Shown: positions 10,875 to 23,410 of the stretch, piece by piece
Layout of the letters: each line of letters starts with the position of its first letter
How positions within the stretch are numbered: position 1 is the stretch's first letter
Assembly: GCA_004123355.1 (NCBI GenBank)
Contig: SCHM01000004.1
Location: forward strand, 7,095,017-7,159,016
Source: Amphirosellinia nigrospora
Taxonomy: Eukaryota > Ascomycota > Sordariomycetes > Xylariales > Xylariaceae
DNA: 64,000 nucleotides
Direction: 5' to 3'
The notes under the pieces: model-generated
Database searches by the model: none
What the model was told of the DNA's origin: nothing
Seen by the model: only the letters and a program-made list of their open reading frames with translations
Made by a program: the position numbers and the translations under genes

Positions 10875-12659
10875 TGCATGGATATGGGCGGCATGATGAC
10901 GTCTAAAGTTTCGTTATAGCCGAATAGTGATGTTGTAAAGCGAATGAAGTATGGCGAAGTAGAGAAAGTAATTTTCTGTCTACTATGTAGTTAGATAACG
11001 TGAACGAAACTGGCTTTACAAACTTACTTTTGTGCAATAAAAGTGTCTATTGCGCACCTTCGACGAACGTGATTCTTTTTTTTCGCCGATCGTGCGAGCA
11101 AGGAGAGTGGTCAGATTGTGAGTGGTTAGAGGAGGGGTGGGTTTTCTTTAAGAGATTGTCGTATTAAACAAGAAAATGCCTCTTGTTTCGTGAATCGATT
11201 TCATGAAGTACTTGGCGGTACTTGAATGGTAGGTCTGATAGGTGAACAGAAGGCAAAACAATTGAGTGTGAAGATCAGAAGTGGCACAAGCGATGCAGTA
11301 CCTAGTGACTATATATAGACATAGGTGGGCATACTATGAATAATTTTCTCATTCACTGCCTTTGTTCCTGCATTAAAAGCTAAATCTTTTATAGGTAGAA
11401 ATTTCATTCACTGCGGCTAGGTGGTTGCTGAGCTACGGCTCGTGGTCACTAGGCCACCTCGTCAATGCATTATCGATTTAGTTGAATTATCAAACTCATT
11501 TTATAGAGCGTGAAGAGTTAATGCTATTAAGGCAGTAGTAGTAACTACCTCTGAAGCCTTAGTACACCTGGTAAGAGCCCCTAAAAGTGCACCAGACGCA
11601 TGACGAAAACTAGGGCTGCGCTTCTCAGTTCACAAGTAGTTAAAACACATAACTAAATAAGATAATCAAGCTGCGTTAGGTATTTCGGCAGAACCTAAAT
11701 AATCTGTAGTCAAGAACCTAAAAAGCAAAATACATGGAGGGCTTGATAGCTGAGACTTCATCTAGAGGTCACACCCATGCGACAATATGATCCTTTAGAG
11801 CATTGGTAGTGTCAAACATTGACTGATTCGGATCGGTTAAAGAGATTCGGTAGTATGCACAGAAGGAACACAGGACAGTGCTGTGATATATAGGCTACCC
11901 CCTACGGTGGGTGGTCCCATGACGCTTGTCTCTCTGTATCATAGCAACGCAGATATAGCAAGTATTATTCTGATTGACTGCAAAATAATCTGACATAAAC
12001 AAGTAGACGAATACTTCTAATTTTATTCAGAACCTGACAAAATTTGTGTTGTTTGTAGTTCATTGGCAATTAATTGGAATTAGTTTTTACTTTCTTTCTT
12101 TTAAACCTTCGTTGAAGTAGACATATCAAGCCAAGTCATATTTCATCTACCCAATAGCTACATGACTACACGACCACAAACGCCTTGAGAACGTTAGGCT
12201 CAAACCCCCATATTTGGCTTATTTGGACAATCAACAAGCTCGAATAGACAAGCGGAAGACTCTATTCAAACAGAAAACCCGATTGTTTGAATCAACGCAA
12301 AGGCAACCAGATAAAACACGTTGTTTGACTTCCTTAGTCGGTGTGCGTTGCTACTACATTACCCGTGCGACATACAGGGGCGCGGAACTAGTAAATTTCC
12401 AGTAGGAAGTTATGTTTTTGATGATAATAATAGAAGAACAGCCAAACCCCCAAATGCATGTACTAATGGCAAAAACCTTCTATTTCCAGCGTACCCCGCC
12501 GTAGAGGAACCAACGTCCACTGGACGGTAACACGGCCGCTGTAAATTTATCATCAGGCCAGCTAGCGACTCTTCGACATCATCAGGACCAAAGAAATGGA
12601 TAATTATCCCATCCTGAAGGTAGCCAAAACGAAGAGAGGAAGGTGTACCTGACACGACA
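10875..12659. other. gene-poor AT-rich stretch
   Basis: Dense in stops on all frames, with TA-rich composition, no conserved motif and no tRNA. The first part should hold the F-box gene promoter. A minus frame at 12410-12660 reads somewhat protein-like but directly follows the LamB/YcsF stop and is probably 3' flank. The composition is consistent with old transposon remnants altered by C-to-T mutation (inference). Confidence 0.45.
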
Positions 12660-13042
12660 TTACCAGCCCCGTTTCTCATTGATCTCGTCAATGCCCTTCC
12701 TACATGCTTTCGCATTGTTTAGAGCACCTGGCATATCCGAATGGATGCAAAACAAGAAAGGCTGCCCATTAAAGCCGATCTCGAATACGTTCCCTTCGTT
12801 ATCGACCATCGAGTCTTCAAGACCAATTGACATGGTTCGGGAGTAAATGTCATCCACTGTTGCGATCTTGCTTTCGCGTGCTGGCACCAATTTCCTCTGC
12901 CTGTTGTATTGAAGGTCTGTGTAGGCTTCCTCGACAAAGGTGAGCCCGTATTTTTCGCACATAGCCTTCTGGTGATCTGTACCTTTAGAGCCAAAGACTG
13001 GTACACCAAGACGGCGCACGCACGTAGGACAGCATCCATAAC
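12660..13042 (-). pseudogene. 5'-truncated LamB/YcsF family gene (5-oxoprolinase subunit A-like)
   Basis: Only the C-terminal half of the family is present: MDAVLRACAVLGVPVFG, KGTDHQKAMCEKYGLTFVEEAY, ARESKIATVDDIYSRTMSIG, DNEGNVFEIGFNGQPFLFCIHSDMPGAL and the usual end CRKGIDEINEKRGW followed by a stop. Bacterial relatives (PxpA) take part in ATP-dependent 5-oxoproline cleavage; the fungal proteins are mostly uncharacterised. Family length is about 250 residues. Here the N-terminal roughly 115 residues, including the conserved INCDMGE-like metal-binding start, are missing: upstream of MDAVL the sequence is the repeat arm. A missing G in LGVPVFG adds one frameshift. I call it a truncated pseudogene created by rearrangement at the repeat end. 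Confidence 0.8.
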
Positions 13043-13627
13043 TGTCACACGGACCCTGGTCAATGCGCAATACAGTGCCACACAGGGTCCCACACGGAGT
13101 TCGCTAGATACTACCCTACGAGGCTGAGGCAGTCGTACGAGGTTATCGTGAGTCTCAGAAGCAGATACCGAGCTGAACTCGAATACCGAGACACTCGCCT
13201 CACCGGTTACACAGGTCTTTTCTTTCGGTCCCGTAGAGGTTGACGAAGCTATAGGAAAGGAAAGGAAGGGAATTCTTAGCATAAAAAGCAGCGAATCCTC
13301 CCTTCAAACATGTCACGGATAAGTGGGTCTATGGTGAGCCCCAGGGACTGGGGCTCGCCCTAACTATAGTCCGAGTGATCGTTTACTATATATAGGATCT
13401 TGACACACTTATCCCAAGTATATAGAACTTCTACTTTAGATCATCTGAATACACTTTACTTGAGCCCCTCTGGAGAGTGCACTGGTTCACTTCCTATGCT
13501 AGATCGTATCCACAAATACGTGACAAAACAAAAGAAGGAACTTAGATCCATATGGCCCCTTTGGCACCATAGTTGCTTATTACTCAATCTGAACCCCATT
13601 CCAAGCCCTCTATAAGAGCCCTTGTGA
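13043..13627 (-). repeat. right arm of the inverted dispersed repeat
   Basis: Reverse-complement copy of 5886-6243, with about 230 extra bases in its middle (about 13305-13540). The inner boundary is TGTGACA, immediately joined to LamB/YcsF sequence. The frame with CVTGEASVSVFEFSSVSASE and LPQPRRVV is open here, whereas the left copy carries one missing base in it. Confidence 0.8.
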
Positions 13628-14226
13628 CAGCAAGGGACGTTTCCCAGGCTAAGTAAGAAAATGCATCAGCTGGCTCAAGGCTCACAAACTCTCTAGCTAC
13701 CTAACTTATATCGTCATCAGAGCCATCCTATCTAGAACGGCCGAGGATAATTGGGCAGAGTTCTAACCGTCGAGATGGTCCTATCTTGTTTCTCAACTAA
13801 GCTTATAATCTGTCTCCAGAACTTACAGATTACATTCGAAGCCTATGAAAATCGAGAAACTATTATTTGTGAAGCTAATGTCAGATAGCTAAATTCATCT
13901 AGACTAAAGTTCTACTGCCGTTAATCATAGCTAACCCTTATTCTCTGTTTGCAATACCTGGGGTTTGTTCATGCGTGGTATAACGTTCGAGGTGCACAAA
14001 GAGGTCGGGACACCTAACTACTCCATCCACATCACAGATATCCTCTCCTAAACACCATCAAATAATAATATCTGGCATAGTACTAACTAGCTATACTAGC
14101 AATCATTAGAACAAAAGTTCATGGATCCCCCCTAATGCCTAAATCTATATACGTTAGTTTCATCAAGTTATGTGATCAATGGAGCGGGCAACCGATTATC
14201 GTGGTTACATTTCCAACCCCACGGGC
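13628..14226. other. intergenic, AT-rich, nothing recognised
   Basis: No coding frame, RNA gene or repeat other than the edge of the preceding arm. Stop-dense and TA-rich. Confidence 0.45.
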
Positions 14227-14298
14227 GGGCTTGTGGTTTAGTGGTATAATACTCCCTTAGCATGGGAGTGGTCCGGGGTTCGATTCCCCGCGAGTCCA
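14227..14298 (+). tRNA. tRNA-Ala (anticodon AGC)
   Basis: Folds as a 72-nt cloverleaf. Acceptor stem GGGCTTG/CGAGTCC (with G-T pairs) and discriminator A; D-arm with AGTGGTA; anticodon stem CTCCC/GGGAG around the loop TTAGCAT, giving anticodon AGC; T-arm CGGGG-TTCGATT-CCCCG. The A box (TGGTTTAGTGG) and B box (GGTTCGATTCC) promoters for RNA polymerase III are intact. No intron. It decodes GCU/GCC alanine codons, with A34 normally modified to inosine. Confidence 0.92.
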
Positions 14299-14335
14299 AC
14301 GTCCGGAGGTTCAATTCCTTCTAAACCCCAAAAAA

Positions 14336-14344
14336 TTTTTTTTT
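14336..14344 (+). terminator. RNA polymerase III terminator of the tRNA
   Basis: A run of nine T on the coding strand, 37 nt downstream of the tRNA. Between them lies a second T-arm-like string (GGAGGTTCAATTCCTTC) followed by CTAAACCCC, possibly the 3' remnant of another tRNA. Confidence 0.7.
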
Positions 14345-17300
14345 CTGACTTTTTTAAATTGTAGTATAAAGTGTAACTCCCTTGGCAAAATTGCAATCTT
14401 TTAATGGCTGTTGGAGTTTGTCTTTGGGGGGTGACATGAACGGATGAGAATGTGACAACAAAAGTTGAGTGTCGAGCCATGAACCTGGAATAAAGACCAT
14501 TGTAGTACTCAGTCGTAGACTAGACTATTCAGCAGCCGAGTTCATTTGGATAGCCCGAAGACTCTCAAGGTAGGCGAGGACCTAGCCGCTCTTCACGATA
14601 GGATTGCTAATCACTAATTAATCACACATAGGTTTTTCAAACTTACCACAACCCAAACCCCCTCTCCCCCGTTACGAATCGGCCTGTGGTGACTTCGAAA
14701 AGGAGTAGAGGTCTACTAATCATATCTTCACATGTGACTAAATACCAGGGCGCGTCATCGCCGATACTAGAGTGACCCATATTTCGATAATTACTTGTGT
14801 CGTACATGGAAATTTGGAACCAATGCCCTTCGCCGAGCAAGTCATTGGTAACTAATTATCTTATCGAAGAGGTCGTCTAGGAACGTAGATAACTCTGGTG
14901 GTAGTGTAATGACTTTGACTCGTAGATTCAATACACCAGAAATTCAACTAATGGGCTTGTGGTGATAAGCGCTTAGAAGGGAATCAAATTATAATTAATA
15001 ATTCGTCAATGGAGTTAAGGTTTCCGTGAGGTTTTCCCTGTGTCCCCCTTGAGGCAAGGGGATCTGGCCTAATATGCAAAGACGTCGTCTCTTCTTTCCT
15101 ACTTATTTTGCGCTAGATGTCAGAAGCTGCACTCACTTACTCCTACATAATCCGATATGTTCCCATTTATTTTAAATCAGCCGTCACCTGACCAATCTCA
15201 ATCATAAGTTGACTCACTCAACATCGCATCGAAGGGGTGGTATAGTTTACCCGTATGTCGGAGCTGGCCCCGTTGGTGTGTGATGTCGGCTGGTTAGGGA
15301 ATAAGTTTAGACTCAATCCGAAACTGCGCGCGGGATCTTTAACGTAAATCGACCATGGCATAGCTCGTATCATTCCCAGGGCGCGCGGCCGTACAGTCGA
15401 TGACTGCGATTTTGTGTGTGCTGTAAAACGGGGTTACCTAGATAGGTAATTACCTCGATAATAGCCAAATCCGTCAGGTTCCTTTAGATGGCGAATACTA
15501 TAGCTCGATGTGGTATTGGTTTTTAGAAGGCTTGGAGAGTAGTTTACTCGAGTTTCCTGCGCTGCTTCTTGGCGGTGAATGGTGGTTAAGCGGACTCGGA
15601 TTTAAGGGTGCTTGTCAACCATACCTCCAGAGATGAATATTTGCTGTTTGAGTGAGGCTCCATATCCTGCCATCATAGTTCTACTAAATTCGGATAGGAG
15701 CTTGGTGTGGAGGACCTTCTCAGCGATTAATCTAAGTCCTTGCTAATGTATTTTAGGAAAGACACTGCTAGGAACCGGTAAGGATGTGGGTATGTGTATA
15801 TCAATTCCACTTCGTGAGCTGGCCCGTAGCTATATAGGTACGGATAAGTCATTTGCCCGAGGTTTAGAGGTCCGAATGTTCAAGGGTCCAAGTGATGTAT
15901 CATGAGAATCTGGGTTTCTAGTATTATAACAATGAGATACAAGAGCTCTCCTGTGTATTGCCGGGGAAATACTAGACAGAACATGGAAATATTCACTCCC
16001 TGAAATAATAGTCACACATCATAGCTTACAGAGGGCAGGAAGCCATGAAATACATCGTCAACTTGATGGCTTCTGATAAGGGGCAACGAACGGTAACGGA
16101 TAGAAGGGAGCATTGGATAAAGCCTTGAGATCGATTTCGCATCGACAGGTAGGTTAGCAAGCGACGGGCGACGCTAGATTGAGAATTAGGTTTCAAGCAT
16201 ATGGCGATAGGTCAATACACAGTTAAGAGATGCTTCGTTCTATGACCTAATATACGGGGCGGTAGTCGATCTGGGCTTCGGTTGGGCCGGGCGGTTATCT
16301 GCATGAGTCTACTGTGAGACCCTTTCAGTACACGTGCGAGTTCGAGCATCACCAACTGTGGAAATGTATCTCCTCCCAAATTCACCGAGAGTGAGACAGG
16401 CCATCGATTGCCAAGCATGGTTTGGGGAGAAGATAGCAAACGGCATTGAAGCCGCCACCGGGCCTGGATCGGGCGGTGCAGATGACGTAGCGTGGTATGG
16501 CGATGTATGCTTGTAGGGCGACATAGCATCGGAATATCTATACTTGGTACAAATTCTCGGATATCTAGATCGAAGATAAGACGACGGATCCGGCTTGCTC
16601 GAGGGAAATCAGCAAGAGGGTATTGCTCCATGCATGCCACCTTACTTTAGCGAGTTAGGTAATTCAGGTAAGGTATTGACGTAGGTATGATATATACGCC
16701 CTTCTCGCCGTTCACGCGCCCATCACTTTACCTCGACGTAACTGGATCGGTACAAACCAACCAATGTTGCGAGCAACCAGCGAACGAATAAACTTGCAAG
16801 ACTGACTCCCTATGAGGTTTTGGGCAGGGCTAAGCGGGGTCATGACTGTGCGACATGCAAAGCGGTACTTTCGGATCGCAACGGATCTGGGTCGTTGAGC
16901 AAACCGAGCGACCGCTGTTCGTGCCCTATGCGTGTTTGACAGGTTTGTCAATGTAACGATGGCCCGGCATGTTTCGACTGAACCCAAGGTTCATGGGTGG
17001 TACCTAGGTAGTGATTAGGTAGCTGGTTGCCTGCTCATCGCTGGGCCTGGGCGAATATCATGAATCTTGAGAGTTCTCTTCTCTTCTCGGCTATCGCTAG
17101 CCAGCTCTCCTAGCTTGATTTCCACGATGAAAAGACGGGGAACTATGGTGCATGGGTGTGGGATCCGGCTGACTTCTTTTTGGGGGGGCTGACTTCGAGT
17201 CACATGCAGCAATTTTGGGTACGGCGACCACAACATATAAATTACCCAGCGGTATGGCGAAAACGTCTTTCCCCTCGCCTGGACTTGCAATAACAACTTC

Positions 17301-19051
17301 GGAGAGGGTGTAATACAAACCGGTAAGGCGAGTTGGGGTGAAAGGTACCACTTGAGGATGGATGGCCTCGATCAATTGTTGGGTTCGATAGGTTGAGGCC
17401 GGTGAAACGATGGTAGAACAAGGTCAATTTTTATATTCGCCAATGTGACGGCTCGGGCGTGTTTGCCCAGTACAAGTTGATGAGAAGGCATGCTGGCTAT
17501 GCCGAGTAGATCTCATTGTGGCCTAGGAAGGTAGAAAACCAGATGAGAGGACATGCACAGACAGCACTACGAGTATACGATGGTTAAACAGGTAACAAGC
17601 AGAGGTGAAATACCAGGGTTATTCAACCGCCATGGCTACCAAGGACGTATGTCGAAGTACATAATGTGTGGTCGGACGAAGCAGGTTCTGTCGGATATCT
17701 CTTCGGTATGCCGTATGCAGGCAGGACGACAAACGGGGAATAAACTATGTGCTTCTCCTCACTCTCGCCTATCTAGAGTACCCGTTTCTAGCTGGAAAGG
17801 AACCAAGATTTGATACCTACATGTAGCTTATCTTGAGTACATATACTTGAGGTCAGTCGGCCAATGGCCATATTGAATCCATTCATCCATACACACGAAC
17901 TTACAGTATCTACATCCCGTTACAGAAGCCAACAGAGACTATTATTGTGTAGTGTTTGACCGTGGGTTACAATGGTATGGGAAGTTCCTTGATTACTGAT
18001 TATGTTGCCAAGACTAATGAGGAAATGATAAACTTCAGAAGTTGATGTGTGAATGTTTTGGGCCAAGTTTCTGTAGGTAGGTGCAGGTAGGTAGGTAGGC
18101 AAGAGAGCTAAGACGAATTCAGGTGCCTCTTCTGGGCCCCCACCAAAGTAAGTACAGGCCGGCAGGAGACTGTAGGTACTGTAGCAGGAGACTGTAGAGG
18201 CTAAGAGGTACCTAATGTAAATTTTCATGAGACCCGCGACCAACTCTTATCCACGGAACTATCCACATCCATCCATACCTACTTCCCACCTCTCTCTCTC
18301 TCTCCCTCTCGCCTCTGCCTCTCTCCCCCACCCCCCACCCCCCTGCACACTGCACCCACCCCACCACCCAAATGCCCTCCCACTATTATCAGACACTGGA
18401 TCCCAGGGAGCCATGTTTCGGTAGTCCTCCTACCTCCGTTAGGGAGCCCTTTCTTTTCTCACCAATCCATCCCAGTCCCTTGCCAGAGACGTTTTTCAGT
18501 GACCAAGTAGCATTTTGGGCTATTGATGTGCAACCTGTCACGAGCCTCCCCGTCGTCAAGCAGGTAGCTGGTTACTAGGTACATACAAGCCGGGCCAGGT
18601 CTCAGGTCCCAGGTTCCGCACCCTTTGGACTGACCCCTCCAATACATACATCACGTCCAACCTGCAACCTACTTATACAACCCACAACCTACCTACTAGG
18701 TATTCTCCTTCATGAGCAGTGCGAACACAGCACTCACGCACCGGACCCTGGCAGGCTCCGTAATACTACCTACCATCATCGTATCACCACCACCACCACC
18801 GCCACCGTTACCGCTGTCCATGCGTCCGCCCGTTGCGACGACCCAGTCTAAACCTCGTCCAGCATCTACAAGGACTCTGTGAACCTGCGCCGCCACGAAT
18901 TGTTTCGATCCTATACGTACTATCGCAACGAAACCTTCTTTTACTCTTCCTCTACTTCCCCCCCCTCCTCCTCCTCCTCCTCCTTTCTCCTTTCTCCTTC
19001 CTCTTTGCCGACACCTCCACCCTCTCTCGAACCGGCCTATCGTCTACTACC
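14345..19051. other. long gene-poor interval with the Kap104 promoter at its right end
   Basis: About 4.7 kb without a supportable gene. Frames of 60-140 codons (for example 16212-16640 minus and 17015-17427 minus) overlap one another in several registers and carry no family motif. The right part (about 18070-18700) is rich in TAGGTAGGT/ACCTACC words. Pyrimidine tracts at 18285-18370 and 18955-19015 are typical of a fungal promoter and 5' leader for the downstream importin gene. Confidence 0.5.
18285..19015 (+). promoter_or_regulatory. pyrimidine-rich promoter/leader of the importin gene
   Basis: Contains CTCTCTCTCTC and CCCCACCCCCC tracts (18290-18350), a CACCACCACCACC run (about 18785) and a CTCCTCCTCCTCC tract (18960-18990), ending about 40 nt before the ATG. 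Such CT-rich stretches commonly precede highly expressed fungal genes. Assignment is by position and composition only. Confidence 0.4.
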
Positions 19052-22000
19052 ATGGATTGGCAGCCGAACCCGGAGTCCTTGGGCCAGCTGGCTGCTTGTC
19101 TCAAGGACTCTCTCAGCGGCTTCAACCAGGTCGCTCAGAAACAAGCCGAGACGGTGAGAATACCCTCGGTTCCCCGCGCGCCTGTTCTGTGCTATCCCGT
19201 CCCGTCTTACCATCGTACGCCAGCGCACGCAGCTCGGTAGTCTCATCTGTGTGTATCGTATGTGGCTGACTCGTCGTTTCCCGTCTACAGATGCTCGAAC
19301 AAGCCAAATCCTCGCCCGACATTAACAACTACCTGGTCTATCTCTTTTCTAGTCAAGATCCTCCGCCTGGCTTGCAATGCTCCGTCCAGGACTATCACGT
19401 TGTACGCTCAGCCGCCGCCATCATGCTAAAGAACAATGTCAGATCTCCCAGCAAACCGATCCCCGATGCCAGTCTCGCCTTGATCAAGATGGCTGTACCA
19501 ATTGGGCTGCAAGATAAGAACTCGAACATGCGCAACTATGCAGGCAACATTGCGACAGAGTTAATCCGCCGTGGTGGCCTGATGAGCTGGCCTGAGCTGC
19601 TGCCAGAGCTCCTGAAAATGTTCACTAACGAGACGGGCCAAGTATCAAATGAGGGCCAGGAGGGCGCCATGACTGCCATGTCCAAGATCTGCGAGGACAA
19701 TACGAAGATGTTAGACCGTGAAGTGAATGGCCAGCGACCATTGAACTTTCTTCTTCCCAAACTCATCCAAGCGACCAAGAGCCCCATAACAAAAGTCCGC
19801 GCTCATGCTCTCACCGCTATCAATGTTTTCGTACCCCGCAAATCCCAAGCTATGCTCAACTCTATTGATGACTTGTTGGAAACCCTGTTCGGTCTGTCGG
19901 GCGACTCGAGCCATGACGTACGGAGACAGGTGTGCCGTGCTTTCGTCCAGCTGGTTGAGGCGCGGCCCGACAAGCTTCAGCCTCATCTCCCCGGTCTTGT
20001 GGACTACATCCTTACACAACAACAGGAGAGGATGAGGACTTGGCTTGCGAGGCTGCGAGTTCTGGCTGGCGGTAGGAGAACACGAAACTATGTGGCAGTC
20101 GATAAAGTCGTACCTTGGCAAGATTATTCCCATACTCCTCGAATGTATGGTTTATAGTGGTGAAGATATTGCTATGTTAGGAGGCGCTTCTGACGATGAA
20201 GACGAGGAAGATCGAGAAGAGGATATAAAACCGCAGTTTGCCAAAAAGAACTTGGCTAGAACAGCGAACGGAGCTGCCTCGACTGACCAGGCACAAAATG
20301 GAAATGCCTACCAGAAACTAGCAAGCATGCAGGATGAGCTGGAAGAGGGCGAGATTGATGACTTGGATGATGGGGATGACGAAAGCCCCGATGACCGTTG
20401 GACGCTTCGGAAATGCTCTGCAGCTGCGTTGGACGTATTTGCCCGCGACTTCCGGGATCTCGTCTTTGAGAGCACCCTTCCTTACCTTACCAAGAACCTC
20501 AAGCACGAAGAATGGCAATATCGAGAATCCGCAGTCCTGGCTTTGGGTGCTGTCGCTGAAGGCTGTATTGATGTCATCACCCCCCATCTACCTGAGCTAG
20601 TACTGTATCTCTTCTCCCTACTTAACGATACTGAGCCAGTAGTTCGACAGATTACATGCTGGACGCTTGGCCGTTACTCCTCGTGGGCTGCAGAGCTTCC
20701 TGACTTGAACCAACGGCAACAATACTTCGAACCTATGATGGAAGGTATCCTGACCAAAATGTTGGATCCTAATAAAAAGGTTCAAGAAGCAGGCGCATCC
20801 GCATTCGCAAATCTCGAGGAAAAGGCTGGGAACAGTTGGAGCCCTACAGTTTGCCCATTATCCAGCAGTTTGTCCGATGTTTAAGAAGTACAAGGACCGA
20901 AACATCTTTATCCTTTACGACTGCGTACAAACGTTGGCCGAAAACATCGGCCCGGTCCTGGCTCGACCTGACCTGGCTAACGAGCTCATGCCTGCACTCA
21001 TTGAACGCTGGAACAACGCTGCTGATGATTCACGTGAATTGTTCCCGTTATTAGAGTGCCTTTCTTACGTTGCAATGGCTATGCATGATGCATTTGCCCT
21101 TATTCGCCCCCTATATTTGGCCGTTGTGTCAATATTATTCATCGTAACCTAGAGGCGTCTCTAGCACATACTAACAACCCGGCTCTCGAGGCGCCCAACA
21201 GAGATTTCTTAGTGACAAGCTTGGATCTTCTGAGCGCCATTATTCAAGCTCTTGATACGTCCAAGTCAGAAAAACTCGTCGCGGAATCGCAGCCTGCCTT
21301 TTTCGAGCTCATGATTCTTTGTATGGAAGATCCCTCGAATGAAGTGCGTCAATCGGCCTACGCACTTCTTGGCGATTGCGCGAAGTACGTCTATGGCCAA
21401 TTAAAACCTTCTTTGCCCAGCATCTTCCCCGTCCTCGTAAAACAGTTAGACTTCGAGAATATCCTAGACGAAGAGGCTGAGAGCGGGTTCAGCGTCGTCA
21501 ATAATGCGTGCTGGTCGGCGGGGGATAGCTATCCAGCATAAGTCTGAAATGGGTCCGTACATACCCCAGCTATTCCAACGCTTCGTCGACATCGTCGGCA
21601 ATCCAGGCATCCCCAAAGGCGTTACTGAAAATGCCGCAATTGCATTGGGCCGGCTGGGGCTTGGTAACGCTGAGCTCCTCGCTCCCCACCTTGCCAGTTT
21701 CGCAGGAGATTTCCTCGACTCCATGGACGAAGTCGAGGTTACAGACGAAAAAGCTACGGCCTTCCGGGGATTTACTCTGGTTGTGGAGAAGAACCCTATG
21801 GCCATGGAGAAGTCGTTATTGCATTTCTTTACGGCTATTGCTCGGTATCGGGACATGAAGCTTCGCAGTCAGAATAAGACTAACCTCCACGAGGATTTCC
21901 AAAAGGTGCGCCTGAAACACTGAAGTTTTACGTTTTACCCCTGGAAAGCAAATCACTAACGAATGGACAGACAATCGGTATCTATCGCCAAATAATTCCC

Positions 22001-22072
22001 CAGTTCGACCAATTCCTTAGCCAGTTGAAACCTCAAGACCAAGAGGCATTGAGAACTACCTATACCTTTTAA
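19052..22072 (+). CDS. KAP104: karyopherin beta-2 / transportin (Kap104)
   Basis: Nuclear import receptor for mRNA-binding cargo, with HEAT repeats throughout. Exon 1 (19052-19153) encodes MDWQPNPESLGQLAACLKDS; intron 19154-19290 (GTGAGA...TACAG); the long second exon opens MLEQAKSSPDINNYLVYL. Transportin hallmarks: VRSAAAIMLKNNV, MRNYAGNIATELIRRGG, SWPELLPEL, CEFWLAVGEHETMWQSI, the acidic H8 loop (SDDEDEEDREEDIKP) that displaces cargo on RanGTP binding, DDRWTLRKCSAAALD, ESAVLALGAVAEGC, CWTLGRYSSWA. A last intron (21906-21970) precedes the final exon QIIPQFDQFLSQLKPQD ending at TAA 22070. Length is about 930 residues, normal for the family. Six 1-2 base losses are needed to read it: about 20030, 20056, 20832, 20883, 21098 and 21526. 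All are net deletions, so I treat the gene as intact in reality. Confidence 0.95.
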
Positions 22073-23410
22073 GTTTAGGGAATAAAATACGAGGTCGAGT
22101 GTTCGTTAACGACTTCTTTCCTCTTCCATGTGTATCTTGCGTCAACGACGGATCCATCCTGCATGGTCCCGAATTGCCCCGGACGCCGATTAGCTTCGAT
22201 TTTGCTTGGAGGCTACTTGTGGGTGGAATGTTCGCGTACCAAATTAACGATTGCTGCAAAGCACAAGCCGGCTCTCGCGAGGTCTGCCAACTAGAGTTCT
22301 GGAACCGTCCTCGGAGCGTTTCCTGCCGTCGAGATATTTCTGGTGCTTATTTCACCCTCGACCCGATCTTATTTTGGATGATTTTAGGAGGATGTCGACG
22401 AATGAATCGACGGGATATATTTAGGCGAGCGCATGGACAAAAGCTTGACTGGTTCTGTCGAGGAACGTAGTGGTGATTCATGAACTGAGATCATGGATGG
22501 ATGAATGGATGACGGGATATGAAACTAGGGGCGGCAGGGCGCACAAAAGGGGAACCAAAGTCATGATATGTTGGTCTGTACTCCTCGGAATGGAATTTGC
22601 ATGGGTGGGAAGTTAAAACAACAAGTAGATAGATACCTTTGATACCTAGGAGGAGGGAGAGCACTGTGGAAGCTCACAGTGCGATTCATCCTTCGCCTAC
22701 CAGCCTGCAAAATTTAGATAGCATTTTCTTTTTCTCCTTTACACGAGGAAATAATCTGCCTAACATCTACCACGCTTGTCACGAGTGTGGCGGCGCTGAC
22801 GGTGTGGACGCGGAGGGATGTAGTATGTAGCAGCTAAGTAGTTAGATAGTAATGGGCTGAGTTTTGGTAGGCTCTCAGAGATGCGAAATGGGGAATGTTC
22901 GCAAAATGACGTATTAGTTGCTTTTTGCATTGTGTTCTTGGCAAGTATAGAAAACCACCCATATAAATATAGCAAGCAATAGGTTATAAGTGAAAAGGAG
23001 GCACGGCGCATATCCCTCAACATTGAATACCTAAGGTGACAAGTTGGTATTGGCTAGGTAGATAAATAGATTTTCTTGATGTGAGGATAGTAGTACTAGT
23101 AGTAGTTAAAACAACCTAAAACTACTAAATTCCGAGGTCTTAAAATCTTGACTTGTGCCTACCTATCTGCGGGCTGCGCTTTTTTTTTTTCACCTCTCTT
23201 CATCACGGACACTGTCATATTTGTTTGTTTGCCGCTGTGCTCGTATCGCAATAACGGTCTCTTGCCTTACGTGATAATCCCAAAATACTTGATATCTCAA
23301 AGCGCCCCGATTATCTGAAAGGATTCAGCTGTGTCGACACCAAGAGCAACCACGAGGACGCGCGCCGGATTTGGGCAGATTCCATACAGAACCATTGTAT
23401 AGTAAACCTT
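22073..23410. other. intergenic between convergent genes
   Basis: 3' flanks of Kap104 (+) and the CID protein (-). Contains a GATGGATGGATGAATGGATG run near 22490, a TAGTAGTACTAGTAGTAG run near 23090 and a T10 run near 23185. No gene supported. Confidence 0.5.

Noticed and set aside
5886-13627. Calling the repeat-bounded segment a DNA transposon with terminal inverted repeats
   Set aside because: No transposase and no verifiable target-site duplication; the arms differ in length and may be independent insertions.
14238-14480. 80-codon minus ORF containing GIEPPDVGLAGNRTPDHSHAKG-like sequence
   Set aside because: It is the antisense translation of the tRNA-Ala gene, a common false ORF.
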